Made by a program: the position numbers and the translations under genes. Positions 34,131-44,600 of a stretch of DNA of 64,000 bases are shown one piece after another (positions within the stretch are counted from its first letter, which is position 1; every line of letters starts with the position of its first letter). The stretch spans positions 861,428 through 925,427 of the forward strand of contig CACVBU010000593.1 in NCBI GenBank assembly GCA_902728285.1, read 5' to 3'. This DNA is from Clytia hemisphaerica. Taxonomy: Eukaryota > Cnidaria > Hydrozoa > Leptothecata > Clytiidae. Below the pieces are notes generated by a model. That model was not told the origin of the DNA and ran no database searches. It was given only the letters and a program-made list of their open reading frames with translations.

Positions 34131-35900
34131 CGCTGATTTTCAGTGCGGAGATGCGGAAAAAATCTGGGAAAAGCAATTTGTTCTTTTAAAGTATAGCTTT
34201 TTTCTCAATTGCTCTGACGACCATCGAAAAAATTGTTTGCTTGCGTTACCACCCGCCCCTGAGTTAGGCCGATGAAATTACATATGAGTTTACCGTCGTG
34301 AACTCACCCAAAAATAGATGCGGCATGATTTCATTATTCATCTATATATTAATAGCGGTGCTTTGTGTGTCTGTGTGTCACCACTTTCGTTTTCGCTTTG
34401 TTTGTGTTTTAGAATTATGACTTTTAGTTTCTTGCTCCACAAATTTGTTCTATTGGATTCGCGCCATTTGCAAAAGATTTCACAAGCAATGTTTTGTTCT
34501 CGATAAGTTTGTTTTGATTGACAGATCGGATAGAGCCTGGTTTAGACTTTATTCAGCCTTTGTTTTGAAATTTAAGGCTCATCTACATTTAGTAATTTTA
34601 ATTTCTGCCCAGCTTTGGTAGTCTACACAATAGACAGCTCCAGTCTTTTAGGCCGAAGAGTAGGAGTTTTACGCTCGAAACGTAGGAAGATTTGACGTAG
34701 CCTAAGCTTCGGCCGATCCTGTTTTTCTCTTTTCTTTTGTTTGAAATGTATTTAACGGTCGTATTTATTAATGACATTCGAATTCTTTTCAAAACAAAAC
34801 AAGTTTCTTTTATAGAAAAGAACATTTCAAATGTAAATTTGAACATTAACAGCATTCAAAGGGCGATTAAAAGCAAGAGAAGAAATTAGTCCATCTCTTT
34901 CTTCATATAAAAACATGGGTGACAAGGGTTTAAAAAATTTTTTTATTTATCTTTTTAGATCTGATAAAAACAAAGTTGAACTATTCTTTGTGGCCTTCCC
35001 GCTTTTTCCTAAAGAATTGTCATTTCTACATTTCACTCCTCTTTACCATGATATTTTCTCAAATTGTCAAAAACTGGACGGCGTATTTAATGCAAGCGAA
35101 GCGAGAAAAAGATCTCCGGGGAGGGTTAGAGTCAAACTTTGAAGATATCTTTTTATTCATTTGATCGTTTTTTTTTAAGCCAGCTTCAACATTCAAAGGA
35201 CTTTTAGTGCGTTCAGCTACAGCTTAACCGGCGTGCGACGCCGGGTACCGGCTAGTTATTCATTATTTTCCCAACAGCACCTTATCCACCATTTCTGCCA
35301 ATCATGCTCTCTCAAAATAAAAAATTTTGCTTCGCTTCAACCCTTCGCATCTTTTGCGAACGAAAAATAAAGATCGATTGCTACAGTGGCGCTAGATTTT
35401 GCAAAAAACTAAAATGGCGGTCAGGGCGGTTTGGCAGATATATGGGCGGGACGCCCACTGCAGTTGTAGGATTGAGGGCGGCAGCATTTTCTGTAATAAA
35501 TCACGGGTAAACCCGTGTAAACATGCGTAGAGACGATTTTAACAAAGATAGAGGTTGTAGTTGTAAAGAAATATGGAAATAATGAAAAATTTATGAATTT
35601 TGAAAATAATGAAATTTTCATGCGGGTGCTTTTTAGAGATGCGGGCGGCCGACGGTAAACTCATATATAAATTTCATCGGCCTTACTGGCGTGATTAAAA
35701 AAAAAACAGAAATGTTTTTGACTGCCCTGATTTTCAGTGCGGAGATGCAGAAAAAAATCTGGGAAAATCAATTTGTTCTTTTAAAGTATAGCTTTTTTCT
35801 CAATTGCTCTGACGACCATCGAAAAATTGTTTTGCTTGCGTTACCACCCGCCCCTGAGTTACTGGCTTGATTAAAAAAAAAACGGAAATGTTTTTGACTG
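34131..35900 (+). repeat. 176-bp tandem duplication interrupted by a Harbinger-like MITE
   Basis: The run from CTGATTTTCAGTGCGGAGAT to CACCCGCCCCTGAGTTA occurs at 34131-34266 and again at 35726-35860. The sequence after it (CTGGCGTGATTAAAA to TTTTTGACTGCC, and CTGGCTTGATTAAAA to TTTTTGACTGCC) also repeats. Subtracting the element at 34267-35682 and its 3-base duplication gives a 176-base tandem period. Confidence 0.85.
34267..35682. mobile_element. 1416-bp PIF/Harbinger-like non-autonomous element, insertion site proven
   Basis: Ends GGCCGATGAAATT and complement, followed by CATATGAGTTTACCGTCG. TTA is duplicated (34264-34266 and 35683-35685). The second unit of the tandem duplication preserves the empty site (CCCCTGAGTTACTGG at about 35851), fixing the boundaries and the 3-base duplication without a reference genome. 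Only short, unconvincing open frames inside. Confidence 0.88.
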
Positions 35901-37300
35901 CCCGAGAATTCTCGGGCCAAAACTTTTATTGGAATTCGCGTAAAGCCCGAGTATGGCCGGCTGGCCCGAGAATTCGGGCCACACGCGGGGCACGCACGGG
36001 CCACACTCGGGGCAATTTTTGAAAACATGATTTAAAAGGTAGGAAATAAAAAACTTGAAAAGAGCGCCGCCCTCTAAAGAGCGCCGCACCTAAAATTACG
36101 AAAATTTTAAGAGCGACGCGGCGTTTAGTTGAGGAAATACAGTACCTAACTTAGGAGTTTACTAGGCTGCTGGCACCCATTACAGTAACGGATTCGATTT
36201 GAACGATTTGATAACGATTAGAATCTAGATCAAAACATTCGAAAGAGAATTCGTCACTGTAATGTCTTCAATTTTTCTCAATCGAATGCGAGAAGACAGG
36301 ATACTGTCTATATCGCACCTTGACGTCTTTTGACCAATTAAATCGCTAGAATCTTACTGACGCGCTGTCTTAATGTTTCATCTTTAATCTGCTCTTCCGC
36401 AATCGATTGAACTCATCGTTAATCTATAAGAGAAAATATTTATATGATTCAGTACTTTGCCCCTACTCCGTACTTAGATTAGACTCAATGGACCCAGCCA
36501 GACAGGCTTAAAAGCGTTATGAAAAAGGAAGCCCGAACATGGCCCGAATGACTCGGGTCATGTTCGGGCCAAAAGAATTGATAGGGTCTCTCGGCCCGAA
36601 GATGGCCCGAAGAGGCCCGAGGGTCGTTATTTAACTTGAGTGTGAATAGGATCTTTAGCTACACAAGGTCAATACAATTTTGAACAACCACTCCATAAAA
36701 TAAAGTTGGTAACATATACCGCCAACCTGTTCTAACTTGGGACAATTGATCGAAACATGGGACTGTGGGACATGGGACATGGGACATGGGACATACGACC
36801 CTGTCTATGACCCATGTCTATGTGGTCTTGTGTGGCATACAGTTTCTACTACTTTGTCGGTCGCTTTGTCATAATTTGGAAAATTCTGTGATATGATCCG
36901 GATGGTGTTGGGATAACTGAAGAAAATGAAAATATAATAAAACTGTAAGTCATATGAGCAGTAGTAGTAAAAAGACGTGATCTGGACGTGACTATGTTTG
37001 TTCATTGGGCGAAAGGGGGTGAAGTTTTGGACCTCGGTAAGATGTTTGAAAAGAAAACTTTAACGACTAAAAAACTAATTAACATGCTTTCAACAAAGAT
37101 ATCCAGGTCTTTCATTTTAGGGCTATGCATGTTAGCCTCCACTGATGCAAGTTACCCAATCTCACGGTAGAGCAAAACTGAATTCTTATTTCTGTACCGC
37201 GATTTTGCATCTTTACTGTTTTGAAAGGCATTTTTATCTTTTAAGCAATTAAAGGGTTTCATAATTTTAGCTAAAATCAAGTTTCACTTAATTCCCCTCA
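35901..37300. other. Gene-poor region upstream of the five-gene run
   Basis: GC-rich patches with GGCCCGA words at about 35903-36015 and 36530-36620 include a perfect 16-base palindrome CCCGAGAATTCTCGGG (about 35902-35917). A GGGACAT microsatellite lies at about 36760-36795. The open frame 36988-37170 has no recognisable content and no splice link to the next gene that I can demonstrate. Confidence 0.45.
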
Positions 37301-37308
37301 GCTTTTAG

Positions 37309-37683
37309 ATGAAAATGCCTGTTTTGGCAGAGAGAAAAAAAATGACCAAAGAGGAGCTTGAAGCAATAGCTCCATTTATTTTGGAAATGCGTCGAAGAGA
37401 GCAAACACAGGAAGCTGAGCTGTTACAACACATACAAAACATTGATCAGAAAGATGATTTCAAAGTAGAGGAGGCGGAAGAGGAGGACCATTTTCAGAGA
37501 CAAGAGATGATAAAATTTTTTGAAGATCACTTGAACACTGTACGTCAACACATTGATGAGCAAGAAACAAATTTAACAAATCTGCAACAAGAAAAACTTG
37601 ATCTTTTCGAGAATTTCAAAAAATCTTTACAAATCAAACACAAACAACAACTTGAACAACAAAAACAACAGCAACCAAAATGA
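37309..37683 (+). CDS. GPS2-like coiled-coil protein
   Basis: 124 residues, single exon. An in-frame TAG directly precedes the ATG, so the start is 37309 or the second Met at 37315; the second gives MPVLAERKKMTKEEL, which resembles the MPALLERPKLS start of animal G-protein pathway suppressor 2. A long Glu/Gln-rich coiled coil follows, with LTNLQQEKLDLFENFKKSL similar to the GPS2 coiled coil that contacts NCoR/SMRT. GPS2 is a nuclear corepressor subunit and inhibitor of Ubc13. Vertebrate GPS2 is about 327 residues; this protein stops right after the coiled coil, so the Pro/Gln-rich C-terminus is missing or encoded elsewhere. A pyrimidine-rich AG ends at 37301. AATAAA at 37961 and the next acceptor at 38009 follow closely. 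Identity is likely but not secure; any short coiled-coil protein could mimic it. Confidence 0.55.
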   Translation: MKMPVLAERKKMTKEELEAIAPFILEMRRREQTQEAELLQHIQNIDQKDDFKVEEAEEEDHFQRQEMIKFFEDHLNTVRQHIDEQETNLTNLQQEKLDLFENFKKSLQIKHKQQLEQQKQQQPK

Positions 37684-38008
37684 AATGTTCTCTTCATTAT
37701 TGATTTTTCTTTAGTTTTGTAAATAATCATTCAGTATTTATTTCACCCATTTTTTATTTCTTTTATATCCTCAGTATAACATAGTAAAACAATTGATAAT
37801 TATTGAGAAAATTGAGTTTACTTTTTAATAATTTTATTCATCTGTCGCCTTGAGTTATGAAATAGAAATGCAACCTGGGTAATATTACATAATTGGTGTC
37901 TGCAGAGAAATGGACAAAACCTTTTAAACCTAATATGAAAAAAATGTCTTTTCGAGTTCTAATAAAGCTTTTTTCCAAAATTCTCAAATATTTGTTTAAA
38001 TTTTTCTA

Positions 38009-38033
38009 GTGAAGTAAAAGAAAATCAAATACA
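38009..38033 (+). promoter_or_regulatory. Splice acceptor and short leader before the kinase-like gene
   Basis: TTTTTCTAG ends at 38009, 24 bases before the ATG and 43 bases after an AATAAA (37961-37966) belonging to the gene upstream. Polyadenylation signal followed at once by an acceptor is the arrangement expected between cistrons processed by trans-splicing. A cis intron in the 5' UTR is the alternative. Confidence 0.45.
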
Positions 38034-39353
38034 ATGCCTTTCACAGAAGAGCAATTAAAAGGGTTTCTGGAAAACCTTTTGAAAGGTCAAGGAAAGATTG
38101 AAAATGTTGAATTTATCCATTCAACCTCTTTGATAGCCAGCAGTTCAAAAGGTGTAATAATTCAATATGCTAACGGCACAACCAAAAAGCTTCATTTAAA
38201 GCTTTGTGAAGATGGTACAACTCCTGGATTCTTAAATGACAAATTGAAAATATTTGAACGAGAAGAATTCTTTTACAGCAGTCTCTTACCAGAAATGATC
38301 AAATTTCAGAAAGAAAATAAAACAGATGAGAAATTAAACCATGAAAACAGTATCAAGTCATTGTTCTTCCCATACCATGGTAACCATCATGTTGAAGGGA
38401 CCGGTATTGTTCTTGTTTTGGACCGTTTCTCACCAGAAGAATATTTTGTGACCAAACCTGAGGAGTTCCACACTTTACAGCAAATACATCATTGTATGAA
38501 GAAGATAGCAGCTTTTCATGCTGTATCATACTCAATGAAAATCAAGAAAGTTGTTGATTGGAATAATTACAGCCCATACCTCCCTGATGTTCTTTTCCAT
38601 CCTTCAACTAAAGATGTCTCAAAAACCTATTTCAGTAGCATCTTTGCAAGTAATTTGAAAATCTTACGTGCCATCAAGGAGGAAATTAAAAATGGAAATC
38701 AACTGGTTGAAGACTGTATTCTGAGTTTCAATTCATTATCTGCTGGTATATTGGACAGAATTGAGAAGTTGATACCAATGTTGCCTAAAATTCTAACCAA
38801 AACTCTGGAATGCCCTGATGAATTACTTATTGTGACCCATGGAGATTTTCATATGTGGAATATTGCATTTGCTAACAAAGGTGAAATGGAAGCCAAATTC
38901 TTTGACTTCCAAATGTTACGTACAACATCAGGATTGGTTGATGTACACCATTTATTATCACAAGTCTGCACGCCTGCTACAAGGAATCAGCATTTGTACA
39001 AATTTTTAAACACATATCACAAGTCTTTTAAACAGGAGTGTTTGGATCTAGGCTTGGAGGAATCACAGATTGATTACTCTTTAGAGGCGATAAATAAAGA
39101 GTATGTCATGCGTTCACCTTGGGGTTTTGTGTTTGGTTTCTGTTTCATTTTACCAAGATTCTTATCAAGCAAACAGCTATCACAAGAGTTTTATGCCAAA
39201 TTAAATGACTTTGAAAGCAGTAGCAGCATTGTGGAATGGATTTCTAAAAATGCAAGTCCAAATGTGTGGAGTGTTTTGGATATGTATGTGGACATGGTGC
39301 AGATAGATGATGATCTGGGTACCTTAGAAATCATGGAGAAATATACTCAATAG
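38034..39353 (+). CDS. CHK/EcKL-type small-molecule kinase-like protein
   Basis: 439 residues in one exon. The sequence has the aminoglycoside-phosphotransferase-like fold of the CHK/ecdysteroid-kinase-like family: an N-lobe with EREEFFYSSLLPEM, a hinge VLVLDRFSPEEYF, the catalytic loop THGDFHMWNIAF (about residues 277-288, catalytic Asp in HGD and Asn in WN) and the metal-binding DFQ (KFFDFQMLRTTSGLVDVHHL). Members phosphorylate hydroxyls of small molecules such as ecdysteroids in insects; other substrates are mostly unknown, so the substrate here is not assigned. Length is near the usual 400-430. No signal peptide, so cytosolic. It lies 326 bases after the upstream stop to its acceptor and about 870 before VPS25, all on the same strand. 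Confidence 0.88.
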   Translation: MPFTEEQLKGFLENLLKGQGKIENVEFIHSTSLIASSSKGVIIQYANGTTKKLHLKLCEDGTTPGFLNDKLKIFEREEFFYSSLLPEMIKFQKENKTDEKLNHENSIKSLFFPYHGNHHVEGTGIVLVLDRFSPEEYFVTKPEEFHTLQQIHHCMKKIAAFHAVSYSMKIKKVVDWNNYSPYLPDVLFHPSTKDVSKTYFSSIFASNLKILRAIKEEIKNGNQLVEDCILSFNSLSAGILDRIEKLIPMLPKILTKTLECPDELLIVTHGDFHMWNIAFANKGEMEAKFFDFQMLRTTSGLVDVHHLLSQVCTPATRNQHLYKFLNTYHKSFKQECLDLGLEESQIDYSLEAINKEYVMRSPWGFVFGFCFILPRFLSSKQLSQEFYAKLNDFESSSSIVEWISKNASPNVWSVLDMYVDMVQIDDDLGTLEIMEKYTQ

Positions 39354-40241
39354 CCTCTGGCTCTTTTTAAGTTGTTTTCAAATTAGCTACAATTTGTTTT
39401 TTAAAAGCTTACCAGATTGATTTTTTTACCAGAAAGACATTAGACAAAATGCATTTTATAGTAGGTGTCTATTTTCCTAATTAGAAGTTGAGGTTTGGCC
39501 AAAATCAAAATTTATTAGGACTCCGCTCTGTTCTTTATTGATTTTGTAAGTTTTAAGTGTTAAAAATGTTAAAAAAAAGGACTTTTTCGTATACAAAGCA
39601 ATCTAAGATGAAATAAACTTCTTCTGATTGTTTATTGAAATTTCAAACCACCACCATTAGCTTGAAATATTGATACCAAATCTAATCAGCTGCTCGTTTG
39701 AAATCTACTTAGATTACGAATTAGTTTTTAACTTTAAGATGAAAATAAAACTTGTGATACAAATCCATATTCATGTTATTAGTTGTAATACAAAAACGAA
39801 ACGTCCAAAATATATTTAGTTTCTGGAGATTAGATTAGCTTTTTATTTGGACTTGCATTTGCATATTTTTACAGTGGAATATATTTTTAAAATTTTGATT
39901 TAAGAAATAAAATTATTTTTATGCAGTTTTAATGTCTCCTTGATTCACTTTTATCAACCTTTCAATGTCATATTCTGCTTTTTAATTGTCTTATTAAAAT
40001 CAGATCGTATTCAGTTATTGTTATCAATCTTCACTGAAATGCCAGCAAGATTTCATTCTTTGTCCATAAAATATAAATTTCAATAATTTTAATTTCCCCA
40101 ATTTTTAAAATTTACACTTGGAACACAGTTATTTTCAATTTAGAACTAGAAGCATAATGCAAAAGTTTCTCTTTTCTGTATTTCAGTTTTACTTAATCAT
40201 AGCACGTTGATTTATTTACAGATTAAAAAAGAAGCATAATA

Positions 40242-40784
40242 ATGACATCGACATTCCAATGGCCTTGGCAATACAACTTTCCACCTTTTTTTACCATACA
40301 ACCAAACAATGCCACACAGGCTAAACAAATAGAAGCATGGCGAGCCTTGATATTGAGCTACTACAAACACAACAAAGAGTACAGGCTTGATGTGACCGAA
40401 GCACATAACTCTGTTTTGTTTACAAATGAAAGCATCAAACGAAAGCTTGCCATGGAGGATATAGTGATGGTTTTGGACACTCTGGCGAAAACTGGACATG
40501 TTGAATGGGATAATGATAAAGAAAAACAAAGGTGTTTTGTGATGTGGCGCACACCTGATGAATGGGGGGAGCAAATTTACAAATGGATAGGGGATAATGG
40601 TATGTTGGATACAGTTTGTACTTTATATGAACTTCATTCTGGTGATGATACTACCAATGAGGAGTTTCATGGGATTGATATTAATGTGTTGTTAAAAGCG
40701 TTAGAAGCTCTTGAACGACGTGGTAAAGCTCAAGTGTTTACAGCACAGGATCCTTCAGAAGTTGGTGTCAAGTTCTTTGCATGA
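40242..40784 (+). CDS. VPS25: ESCRT-II subunit VPS25
   Basis: 180 residues, single exon, close to the 176 of vertebrate VPS25. The N-terminus FQWPWQYNFPPFFTIQPN is the diagnostic VPS25 start, followed by TQAKQIEAWRALILSYYKH, CFVMWRTPDEWGEQIYKW and TLYELHSGDDTTNEEFHGID, ending VGVKFFA. VPS25 has two winged-helix domains; two copies sit on VPS22-VPS36 in ESCRT-II, and the second winged helix recruits VPS20/CHMP6 for multivesicular-body sorting on endosomes. The PPFF-type motif for VPS22/36 contact is present. An acceptor ends at 40221, 20 bases before the ATG. Confidence 0.97.
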   Translation: MTSTFQWPWQYNFPPFFTIQPNNATQAKQIEAWRALILSYYKHNKEYRLDVTEAHNSVLFTNESIKRKLAMEDIVMVLDTLAKTGHVEWDNDKEKQRCFVMWRTPDEWGEQIYKWIGDNGMLDTVCTLYELHSGDDTTNEEFHGIDINVLLKALEALERRGKAQVFTAQDPSEVGVKFFA

Positions 40785-40996
40785 GGGAGAGTTATGTTTC
40801 TTTTTAAATTCAATTTAGGAATAAGATTCTGGAATCGAACTTCAAATTCAACAAAATTCTACAAAATTTGAAGAATCTTGCCTTTAATTTGTTATTTTTG
40901 AAATTCATTCCCGTCTTAGACAAAAAACTTAGCTTTGACCGTGTTTATTGAAGCTCGACGAATTTAAAGCACGGTGTACAAGCTCTTCTTAAGCAA

Positions 40997-41276
40997 TGGG
41001 CCATTTCATTTTATATCCATACATGGGGGTGGATGAACATATCCAGATGGTTATTCCAGGGGATCTTTTTTCATTTTTCCGAGGGGGTAAAAAGTTATTC
41101 TAAAATTTTACGGGGTAAAAGACTGATTTCAGTTTGTCCACCTTCAATTTAAGGTAAGAAAAGAATCTTTCCAATGGTACTTTTGCAAATTTCGCGCTTT
41201 TCCAGGGGGTATCGACACATTTTGACTTAAAAAGGTTTGTTCACCCCCCTGTATGGTTTTTTAATGAAAAAGCCCA
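40997..41276. mobile_element. MITE, TGGGC family (copy 1)
   Basis: TGGGCCATTTCATTTTATAT and CATGGGGGTGGATGAAC at the left, with GTTCACCCCCCTGTATGG and TTAATGAAAAAGCCCA at the right. The same design (TGGGCTTTTC end, pyrimidine or purine run, Pro-like CCCC block) is seen at 45373-45644 and 55899-56158. It lies in the VPS25-FBXO15 interval. Confidence 0.6.
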
Positions 41277-41648
41277 ATACCTTTCCTTTAGGACTATGGA
41301 CTTTTTTATAATTGGCAAAATTATTTATTAAATTTTTTGTAATAATCTTTTCTGTTATCTTAGTAAAAATTATCCGATGAAGAAACTGCTCTCTTTTCTA
41401 TCATTCATTAAGCTACGTATACATTTTCACATCACATCAACATGTATTCTTTTTAGGGGGTAATTACTCTACAAACAAATCGCCAAGCTTCTAAATGTGC
41501 CCGTTTTAATTATCTCAGCAATCTTTATTTGGGAATGAAACTGCGAAAAATGTGAAATTTCTTTGAAATTAAGATATATACCAGGTAAATAGTTCTTCTT
41601 CTATTTTTTTTCAGAAAAATAAAGTAAAACAAGTTTTAAGAAAATGTT

Positions 41649-44600
41649 ATGAATAGTAAAAAACAGATCAGAATCCCTTCCGGGAAATCTGGGAGATCTC
41701 AAGATGACGAAAAAACTACGAAGAAACCAGTGTCAACTAAAAGTAAAACTGGAAATGCTTCAAGTATAAAACGACCTGGACAAACCAAAGCTTCATTGAG
41801 AAGACAAGAAATTGCATTAAGTAAAAAGTTGGAACACACAAGGTGAGTTTACTGTTCATACTTTTTTTGATTCTTCCTTTGACATCTTGATCCAATCTTG
41901 AAATGTACATCGTTGTTCTCAGCTCTCTGTAAAATCTGAAGCGTTACAAGCTTTTTTATTTTTTCATTTTTAAGACGTTAGACAGAGTCGATATTTTTAC
42001 GTGGATAGCCCAGTAATCTAGGACTTTGAGACAGTCTTTCGATTATTTTCACGAGGTCCACGGCCAGCTGGTTCGGCTATTTATGAACTGAACGGAAAAT
42101 TGGAAGAAGCGGGGATTCGAACTGCAAATCCCTGGATTCAGAAGCTGACGCCTTTGACCACTTGGCCATTGCTCCTAACATTTTCCATTATTGATTGCAG
42201 TAAAACTTAATCCTTCTTGACGATGCTTTAGTGTTACAGTTTGAATAAATATTTTGTACAATTTTGAAATGATACCGAAATAATATGATTTATCGGCGAC
42301 CCAAAAAATATCTGCAATCTGATTGGTTGATTGTAGCGGTAGGAGCAATCTAACGTTAATTTGCTACAAAAGTACCCTGTGCTTTTTTCCAACATAAAAA
42401 GTGCATTTTTTGGGTCACTGATAAACCAGTTATCAGACGTTTGCTCGTACAATATGGAAATATTTCACTTGTTCCGAATTTTCCGTATATTTCCCTCGCC
42501 TGAAGGCTCGGAAAATATTGTACGGAAAAATCTTGGAACTCGTAAAATATTTCTCATATTGTACTCGCAACTGTCCGATAACTATTACGTAACTTTTGAA
42601 ATATAGGAAAAAGTTAAAGTTTCATTCATCAGCTCAAGTGCAATGAGAGAAGTCTGAATTAATCCTGGCTAACTAGAACCCAGCCCTAGATTGTAAAATG
42701 CTTTTTTTTTTCATCTTTTTCATTAAAGTTTGGTACCAAATGAAGCGTTGCATTGTATTTTCAAATATCTGACTTATTCCGATCTCCTTCGATGTAGCTG
42801 TGTGTGTAAAGGATGGAAAGATGTCGCCGAAATACAGTAAGTTTATTTTTTATGCCTTTCAATTGGAATAGTTTTTAAACAGGCTAAGATTCAGTCTCTA
42901 GTTAGGGATAATTGGTTCTTTTTAAGGATTTGTTAATACTAATATCCATCCTCGTGTATCTTCATAGAGGCCCCCTAATGGACCTTCAATTCACGCAATC
43001 ACGCATTTTTTCCCCCCAAATTCATGCAATGTTTTTTTGCAATTCACGCAATTTTCTTTCTTCATTTTTACGCATTCACGCAAGTGGAAAAGCCCATGCA
43101 TGCAAACCGCTAGGGGTGGCCTTCAGAAAAAAAACTGTCGAAAAAAATAATAGAAACATTTCCAATGTACTGGGAACTGGTCAAGATAAAAGTCACGAAT
43201 TTTAACTATTTATCTGACATTCATCTATTTGATAAATTCTCAGCTAGTTGTATCATCTTTCTTGTTATTCCTAACATCTTAGATCACTTTGGCATAAAGT
43301 ATTTCGCTTTCTTCCCAAACCATGTCAAGAACTTTCTCCAAAAGCTAAAACCACTGGATGCAAAGATTGGAAAAAAGAAGCACTCTTTTGGTAAGCTATC
43401 TTCATTTCTTGTACGGGTGTTATACAGCAAGGCAATATTAAGGTTCAATTGAACTTTGTTATTTGAATCGATTTCAATATGACACGACATCTCAGAATAC
43501 TTAGGCGCTTAGTCGATCGATAATTTTACAATAAAGCGTCACACCCAGACCCGGTTCCCGAGCTGTTTTTAATAATCATACGCGTCCTTTAACTATTTCT
43601 TTGATTGTGAATCAATTTCGTCAAGAGCAAACTAATACGTTACATTTTCCATCATATTTTAATCTTATTAACTATCGTGAATTTTCGCGAAATTGCGAAA
43701 TTAAATATCGGAAAAATTAATTTTAATAAAGTATACTCCTAACTTTCAGCGTCAAGAAGCGGCGTGAGAATTATTACAAGAAACTAATGTCATCTAATCA
43801 ACTTCATTCGCGTAAAAAGAAGAGAGCTGAAGCCACTAGGTATGTCTCACTAACCTTAATGTAGAATGTCAAGGGAACGGTTCAAACTTTGCTCTCCTCA
43901 GGCGCTTAGAAATAATTACAGGGGTCGCACTCGCCATAAAATCACAATAAACATAAATTTTGACTTTTTGGAAAAAGTAGCATAAAAAGCATAATTATAG
44001 AAAACCATAAAAGCTTCGGTTGATTTGGTGAATTTCTTTTCATACCACTTGACGGCACAGTATTTTTTAAAGAAGGGTGTTATTATTAAAGGTGATATTG
44101 CTACAGGAACAAATCGAAATTTCCTTTGTTATGATTGTAAAGAAAAATAGCTCTATTCATTAAATGACACTAACGCGCGCGTGTGATTTCATCTCATCAC
44201 TTATAATTATGTATTTTCAGAACTTTGGGTACACGTTGGTTGCTAGAGATTCAAGAGAAAGGACCTTCAAAACCTTACCAGTACTTCGCGGGTGAAGATT
44301 TCTTCTTTTCATTTCACAATCTGACTGCTCGTTGGAACAACATGAATGACGTGCCATCCCTGTCAAAAGTCAAAAGCATTTCGTTGTACGCTGTCACTCC
44401 TTTACTTTTTGACGAAAACATGACGCCAATCGAGAACAGGTATTTGAAGAACTTTCTTCATTCTCGATACATGGCGCTCTAAAATACTTACATTTTGAAA
44501 GGCATGCTTTGAGAACGTATTATTAGTATTTTAAAGATTGAATTCTTTATGCTCCTTACAGAGTTAATCAAAAACAATTTGTTATAGGCAATTTGTCTGC

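Noticed and set aside
36988..37170. 60-codon frame as the first exon of the GPS2-like gene
   Set aside because: No donor in a phase that joins the acceptor at 37301 could be shown, and an in-frame stop directly precedes the GPS2-like ATG.
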